Below are positions 58,882 through 64,000 of a stretch of 64,000 nucleotides of DNA, piece after piece. Position 1 is the first letter of the stretch; each line of letters opens with the position of its first letter. The stretch is taken from assembly GCA_036426205.1 (NCBI GenBank), contig CM071568.1, positions 121,072,225 to 121,136,224 of the forward strand, in the 5' to 3' direction. Source of the DNA: Ascaphus truei. Taxonomy: Eukaryota > Chordata > Amphibia > Anura > Ascaphidae. The position numbers and the translations under genes are program-made. Under the pieces are notes generated by a model. That model did not search any database, was not told the origin of the DNA, and worked only from the letters and a program-made list of their open reading frames with translations.

Positions 58882-59166
58882 ATGGCTGATGAATTCGTTA
58901 ACAATATGAATCCCCTCTTAGGTTATAAGTACATGGTTTCAGAAGCAATTTTAAACAGTCGCGGACACAAAGCAAGCACACGCCAAATCTATGATTTGAT
59001 TCGAGCTAAATATCCTTATTACCAAGACCGTAGGCATGCGCAGAATTTTAATTCCTCAATAAGATTCACTTTATCAACTAATGACTTTTTTGAACGTGTG
59101 CAGGATAAGCTAGAACACACCTATGGTTTCAGGATTAACTCTGCAGGGTTCCATGCTTCTGAATGA
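58882..59166 (+). CDS. Forkhead (winged-helix) domain-like ORF, truncated
   Basis: An intronless frame of 94 residues starts at MADEFVNNMNPLLGYKYMVS. It continues SEAILNSRGHKASTRQIYDL, IRAKYPYYQDRRHAQNFNSS and SIRFTLSTNDFFERVQDK. The pattern fits a forkhead domain: an N-P-x-x-x-Y-x-Y start in place of K-P-P-Y-S-Y, then helix 2 with IY..I and YPYY, and recognition-helix text NSSIR..LS.NDFF in place of W-Q-N-S-I-R-H-N-L-S-L-N-D-C-F. The usual tryptophan is phenylalanine and the DNA-contacting His of IRHNLS is phenylalanine. The second wing is missing, because the last 13 or so residues fall in a foldback element. No frame break occurs over the domain. An earlier ATG at 58777 would add 35 residues without recognisable features. 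The specific Fox family is not clear; it may be a retained exon, a gene fragment or a transposon-associated frame. Confidence 0.55.
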   Translation: MADEFVNNMNPLLGYKYMVSEAILNSRGHKASTRQIYDLIRAKYPYYQDRRHAQNFNSSIRFTLSTNDFFERVQDKLEHTYGFRINSAGFHASE

Positions 59167-59710
59167 GACCCGCAGTGTTAATCCTTTTGGTCCAGCTGCA
59201 GGGAGAGAAAACTGGTCCTCATCTTTTAGATGAGCTGTGCAACAGTCTGCAGCTGTGTTTCCATCTCTTCGTCTGAATCTGTGTCCCTGCAGCACTGAAA
59301 GTAAGAGATGCAGTGTTGTACTGTATGTCCTTCCCCCCTGGATGACGTAGATGACATTATATGGGTCTTCATATCTGGGGGGGAGAGGGGGAGGCTATGT
59401 GACCATATATGGTCATCTATATCATCAATGGAACTGGACAGGACACATAATGCTGTCCAGCCCCCTTGATGTAGAGGACTGGCTCATGATGTAGAGACCC
59501 ATATAAGGGCATCTACGTTATCCAGGGGGAGGTGACACTGCATCTCTTTCCTTCAGCGCTGCGGGAACACGGATCCAGACGGAGAGATGGCGCAGCTCAT
59601 CTAATAGGTGAGTACCAGTATTCTTTCCAGGCAGATGGTCGATTCAAGCGAAGGATTAACACTGCGATCCCATTGAAAAGCATGGACCCCTACAGCGTTA
59701 ATCCGAAAAC
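59126..59710. mobile_element. Foldback MITE overlapping the end of the forkhead-like ORF
   Basis: The left end (gtttcaggattaactctgca, then ccatgcttctgaatg and cagtgttaatcc) and the right end (59650-59710; ggattaacactgcgatccca ... agcgttaatccgaaaac) are complementary over about 70 bases. Inner arms (gatgacgtagatgacattat / gggcatctacgttatcc) are also complementary. It is non-coding and supplies the stop of the adjoining frame. Confidence 0.8.
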
Positions 59711-59824
59711 GTGCTGTTCGTGTGGCTGGAGGGGCTACAATGGGGACCCGGTTTCTGCATTTTTTTTCCGTGGCCACGAGAACAGTAAGTCTTGCTACAT
59801 CTGTAGCTTGCATAAAACAGGGTA

Positions 59825-60045
59825 TGAATGGAATGAAACATAATTATGCCACTGTATAAATCATTAGTGAGACCACACCATGAATATGGAGTACAGTTTT
59901 GGGCCCTGCCCCATAAACAAAGACATTTCGCAACTAGATAAAGTACCAAATTAATTAAGGGGATGGAAAATCTGACTTATGAGGAGAGGCTAGCTAAATT
60001 AGATTTGTTTACATTAAAAAAGAGACGTCTATGGGGATAATATAC
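59825..60045 (+). pseudogene. CR1-type LINE C-terminal fragment
   Basis: The plus strand reads DHTMNMEYSFGPCPINKDIS, then QLDKVPN, followed in another frame by MENLTYEERLAKLDLFTLKK. This is the conserved C-terminal end of a CR1 reverse-transcriptase ORF. It is cut off at a C-rich tract at about 60050. Confidence 0.75.
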
Positions 60046-60049
60046 CTAT

Positions 60050-60400
60050 GAACCCCCCCCCCCCACCATGGTCAGGCCAGGCCCGGTGGCAGCGGGGGTC
60101 CAGCAGCCGGCGCTGCAAGTTAGGGCTGATCTCTGTCCAGGTCCAGCCCTGCTGCCCATCAGCTGCAGGCCTCCTCACTCTGTTTCCCACTCCGAGCTTC
60201 CAAAGTCAGCGGGCACCGGAAGCCGAGGCCCAGCTTACTTCCGGCGCACTGGCGTCAGAGGGGCCCATCGTGCCCCGCCAGAGTTTGGAAGCTCGGCGTG
60301 GGACTCAGTGAGGAAGAGGCCTGCATCTGATGGAGAGCCGGGCCCGTCTTTGACCGGCAGCCGTGTCTGGTCAGAGGTCGGGGCCAATTTGAGATGCCAA
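60050..60400. mobile_element. GC-rich foldback element
   Basis: The arms cctcctcactctgtttccca...gagcttccaaagt and ...agtttggaagctcggcgtggg...actcagtgaggaagaggc are complementary, and flanking phrases (agggctgatctctgtcc / ggagagccgggcccgtc) extend the symmetry loosely. It shares gagcttccaaagt with the element at 53.3 kb. Confidence 0.6.
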
Positions 60401-60479
60401 TTTGAGATGGAGCTACATACAAATAAGGACAAACATGCACAAACAGATACAAAGAGTTAGTGAGATAAAGGTATAGCAA

Positions 60480-62460
60480 TATCTCTGCCATTTTGAATCA
60501 TTGCTTGAAAAATGTTGTTTAGTAGCTTTTCAAAATGAGGTTCAATACACCACAAGAAAATGGAGTAAATATTAACCCTTTCAGTACCGGTAGGGCTATG
60601 GCACATAGCTCCTTTAGCACATCGCCAGCGTGTGACGGCGACGTCACTGAGGCAAACGGAAGAGTGCATCTTGATGTCATGGTCACGTGATGAAGATGTG
60701 CCAGAGAAACTGGCACTCTGGTTTCATGCCCCCTAGAAAACTAGCAGAAAGCCTATGAAGTAGTAGGCCCCTGAAGTGGCAGACCATTTGACATGGTAGC
60801 TGTGTCATGGGACAACCAAAGGGTTTTAACGCATGGTTATTTTGTAGGAGTACCCATACCTAACTGAAGACAGAAGGCTGTTACAATTTCAAAGTTGCAT
60901 TGGTTAACAACCTTATTTGCTTCTGTACTAATGTAACAAAATAATAGGAAAATAAAATGATCCGGCTCTGGATTTGCCACCAGTTTCAGTCATGTCAAAA
61001 AAATCAATAATGAAAATAATTTAAGCAGTCGGGTCTGATGCTTTAAGACCTCACTATATAGTCAGTGAACAACAAAAAGTGGCTATACTTGCTTGGTATA
61101 TGAACATTTGTTCATAAAAAATGGATTAAAATACAGCCTATTAATAGTGGATGTTGTTTTATATACATGTGGAATGTTATATTATAGTATTGTACAAGCA
61201 TTTAAAAACCTGCTTGTCTTAAAAGTAATGAGCTTTAGAAATGTATTGCTGTATGGAATGACAAATGATTAGAGTGAAGTTTTGCACATACGGCCAGATA
61301 AAGTTTTATCTTCGGGGCATGAGCGACTGCCAACAATCTGTCTAAACTGCTTTAATCTGTTTCCTTACCTCAGTTCCCATTCCAGTTTTAACATTTGATT
61401 TAACTCAGACTGGAAATGTTTTGACACCTATCTTAAGCTGCTGAATAATATTGCCCTTTTTGTGATCCAAGCATTGTTTTAAGATATAACCTCACTTACA
61501 AAATGGATAGGTGTAAAACTCATGCTAAGTATTCCTTTGTCACGCTAAATCATTATGTTTAAGAAAAAGAATGTCTTTGAGGATTAGTCAAAGAGCTGAA
61601 AATAAATATGCAATTTACATAATGCCACATAGCAAATAGCTTATTAAATGTTACCATGAGATACTACACAGCAGTAAAAGCAATTGAAAATGGCAATTCT
61701 TAAATTGTGCTTGGAAATGCTAGAATATATTTTGTCAGATCTGTTTAACACCAAGAGAGAGAATTCCTGATTATGCTTGCTTTAATTTCTGTTTAAAGGT
61801 TGCAGAGATAGTATTCTCTTCTGATCAGAATGTTGTGTCATTTGGTAGGTTGAATCACATGTTCCTTGGTGTAATAGAATACAATTAGCAAGCCACTTGT
61901 GACTCTATTCAGGTGTTTCAATGGCAAGTACAAATGTCTGTAAGGGTTGCATGGATAAATCCTAGTACAGCCAAACATGCTTTACCAGATTTGTTTTTAA
62001 GAACAGTTTAAAGACTGGTGTAGCTGCCTCAGATTAGCTAGTTCACTATGTGGCAACTTGTTGAAGTCGTTATGTGTGCTGAAACGTAGCCAAATGTGCA
62101 CATATCACATCAAATATTTCAACAGCCGTTAAACATTTACAAGTAGCTTTATGCCGAAGTGTTGCTGGATTACAGGTGAGAGCTGCAAAACATCTGTAGA
62201 ACTGCTTTAGTGTTGAGTTTTATTTGCAATAGTCTCCCCGTTCTTGTTGTTAGAAACTCTCCTTAATGAATGACAATTGTTTATATGTTCTCACATATTT
62301 AACAGTTTATTTTTCCTGGTTTAACAGCAATTTTGAGGTACATGTACAAACACGGTAGTAGTTTTATAGTTAAGATTATACATTCTTTAGAATGTTATGC
62401 CAGAATATGTAAATAACTTGTACAATCTTAAAGGAGCATTTGATGCAAAAATAACTCACT
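60480..62460. other. Unassigned AT-rich sequence
   Basis: A short CpG-containing patch at 60570-60720 may be a repeat fragment. At 62040-62110 the phrase gtgctgaaacgtagcc resembles a decayed hammerhead tail. Nothing coding is supported. Confidence 0.35.
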
Positions 62461-62479
62461 AAGCCAGGAAACAGGATGT

Positions 62480-62755
62480 CTCCTTAGCAGAACAGTGGTA
62501 CTTTCAGAGGACTCCCTACTTCCCGAGATACATGCCTCAAAGGTGCCCCAATTCTTCATGGATGTTTAAAGGTCCCGTGTCGCGCGGGCCAATAGGATGC
62601 CTTGATGGATGATGTTGTGGCTTTCTATTGGCCTGACCTTTAAACCGCCATGTTGTTCATCCTGGAGAACACCGTATTGGGGCACCTTCAAGGATATGTA
62701 TCTCGGAAGCAGGGTGTTCCTTTTGTTGAAATGAAAATGGTTTAGCTACAGAGAC
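62480..62755. mobile_element. Foldback element
   Basis: The left arm cttcccgagatacatgcctc ... aaaggtgccccaattc and the right arm ... gtattggggcaccttcaagg ... atatgtatctcggaag are complementary. Centrally, gatgtttaaaggtc pairs with gacctttaaaccgcc. It is non-coding. Confidence 0.75.
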
Positions 62756-62924
62756 ACCTGTTTCAAACCTAGTACAAAAAAAACCCCTAGGCAGAACAAA
62801 CTGTTAAGTCTGTTAAGTGACTTAATGGTCATTAGCCTAATGTGTATCTTCCAAAAACAGCATTGTGTTAAAGCAGCAAAATGTGTAATCTTTGTTTAAA
62901 AGGGAGAAAAAATGATCAGTTGTG

Positions 62925-63200
62925 TAGTATTAGATAATAAGGACTGTTTTTTTTAATATTACTCAACTCTTAATGCCATTTTTAAGGAGTTGTAAAATAT
63001 CCTTTAATTTTTGTAGCAGGTTTTAACCCACCTACCTAGCAATGCAAGATCTTTGCAACACTTTCCTGTTTGGGATAATAAGTTGCAAATGTTTCCAGCA
63101 ACAAAAGACAGAAAAGCCCAATGCTACATCCAATGTGACAAAAATACATAGTGAAATACTTCAATATTCCCTTAATAAACCCTTTGGCCAACGTGTTACA
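62925..63200. repeat. Dispersed repeat shared with 5.1-5.4 kb
   Basis: Same ordered phrases as the copy near 5.2 kb (gtattagata, actcttaatgccattttta, tagcaggtttta, gcaatgcaagatctttg). It is followed by sequence reaching the assembly gap. Confidence 0.5.
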
Positions 63201-63328
63201 AGTCTGCAAGCCATGCCAAGGCATGGCCAAGGCATGACCAGTAAGCAGGTCCCAATTCCTTTTGGCAATAATATAATATATAAAGAAGACAGAGAGCGCA
63301 CGCCCCATAGTGTGATCCTGTACATTTA

Positions 63329-63361
63329 NNNNNNNNNNNNNNNNNNNNNNNNNNNNNNNNN
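63329..63361. other. Assembly gap (33 N)
   Basis: A run of undetermined bases; the true length is unknown. Frames across it are meaningless. Confidence 1.
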
Positions 63362-63829
63362 ATATTTCTAGGCTGGGTAGGTTTACCATACACATTTTAA
63401 GTTATGGTCGGTGAAAAAGGCAACAAAAATAAATAAACACACACATATTATATGAGAATAATAAGGTGCGCAGATGTAAGTCCAAACAATATGAAAATAA
63501 TCAATAAATGCTTCCACAGTGTGTCGGGTGTACATACACCAGAAATATAGAAGGAGAAAAAACAAAAAGGCGCAAAAATGATATGACAAATGTATATAAA
63601 CACATGCAGGGGGGATATGCAGCAATGAAAGTTGTGTGTGAGATATCCGAGACTGGATGAGACCTAAAAATTAAAGAAAATAGCCGAATATGGTGAAGTA
63701 ATTATTTGTAGCCCAAAACTTAGCTAAGGCAGTCCTGTTGCTGAATTTTATGAACTTACTCTTGCTCTAATTTTATGAACTTACTCCCTCTCCCTGTGTG
63801 TATGTGTGTGTATATGGGCTCCATGTAAC

Positions 63830-63975
63830 AATGGTTTTTCAGACAAAAGGTGACACATTGTGTGCTCATTTGCATGTAATTTCCCAGAATCCCTTGCTGC
63901 AGTGGAAGCACTGTATGCTGGGGATAATGGTGAAAAGCAGGGTTGCAGACCTGCCTAGGACATGTGAATGTGCTC
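63830..63975. mobile_element. MITE fragment related to the 7.5-kb foldback
   Basis: Contains gtgctcatttgcatgtaatt, then cccagaatcccttgctgcag and ggttgcagacctgcctagga, ending catgtgaatgtgctcac. The first and last phrases are rough complements, and the gcagacctg.ctaggacatg part matches the 7.5-kb foldback. Confidence 0.6.
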
Positions 63976-64000
63976 ACAAGTTATCTTTTTATTCGCTCTC

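Noticed and set aside
63036..63395. ORFs crossing the N run
   Set aside because: They depend on undetermined bases and have no meaning.

Overview
The window reads as vertebrate, most likely anuran amphibian, nuclear DNA. There are no prokaryotic gene features. The only host gene I can support is split into short, well-conserved exons separated by introns of 17-22 kb. Nearly everything else is decayed transposons of kinds common in frog genomes: L2 and CR1 LINEs, Ty3/Gypsy LTR elements, Tc1/mariner, hAT and pogo/Tigger MITEs, and Penelope-type hammerhead remnants. The species assignment is inference from this repeat content.

Host gene. Three plus-strand exons (12944-13117, 34986-35094, 52066-52117) encode segments of a P4-type ATPase that matches ATP9B in order and reading frame. 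They cover the acidic N-terminal cytosolic tail, the region after the second membrane segment, and part of the actuator domain (QRIPADMVFLRTSEK). I could not find the exons expected between exons 1 and 2 (roughly 88 codons, including TM1-2) or between exons 2 and 3 (about 20 codons). The second exon sits beside a local tandem duplication that copied its splice acceptor and first 14 bases.

Region by region. 0.2-3.8 kb: an LTR-flanked minus-strand element whose interior is not gag-pol but a decayed reading frame with basic, coiled-coil and IQ-motif segments. 9.2-10.4 kb: a non-LTR retrotransposon fossil. 13.5-18.7 kb: a minus-strand CR1 interrupted by a hAT MITE, a second MITE and a near-full-length L2. 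21.9-24.4 kb: a broken Tc1 next to a second, LTR-less relative of the 0.2-3.8 kb reading frame. 26.1-28.5 kb: a hairpin MITE and a Tc1/mariner with long inverted repeats. 29.9-34.6 kb: MITEs, several with intact target-site duplications, and a tandem duplication. 40-43 kb: a LINE and an LTR. 44.7-46 kb: a CT-rich minisatellite and a hammerhead-ribozyme-like sequence. 46.4-51.6 kb: a Gypsy pol fossil, its 3' LTR and then leader-like sequence. 52-64 kb: the third ATP9B exon, LINE fragments, foldback elements and an isolated single-exon forkhead-like reading frame (58882-59166) whose end lies inside a foldback element.

How it fits together. The window is mostly ATP9B intron territory filled by successive transposon insertions. 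The forkhead-like frame downstream may be a separate gene fragment, or may still lie inside an ATP9B intron. The most unusual items are the non-pol reading frame found at two loci, the exon-acceptor duplication, and the forkhead-like frame. No tRNA, rRNA, CRISPR or operon-type feature was seen. A 33-base assembly gap lies at 63329-63361.
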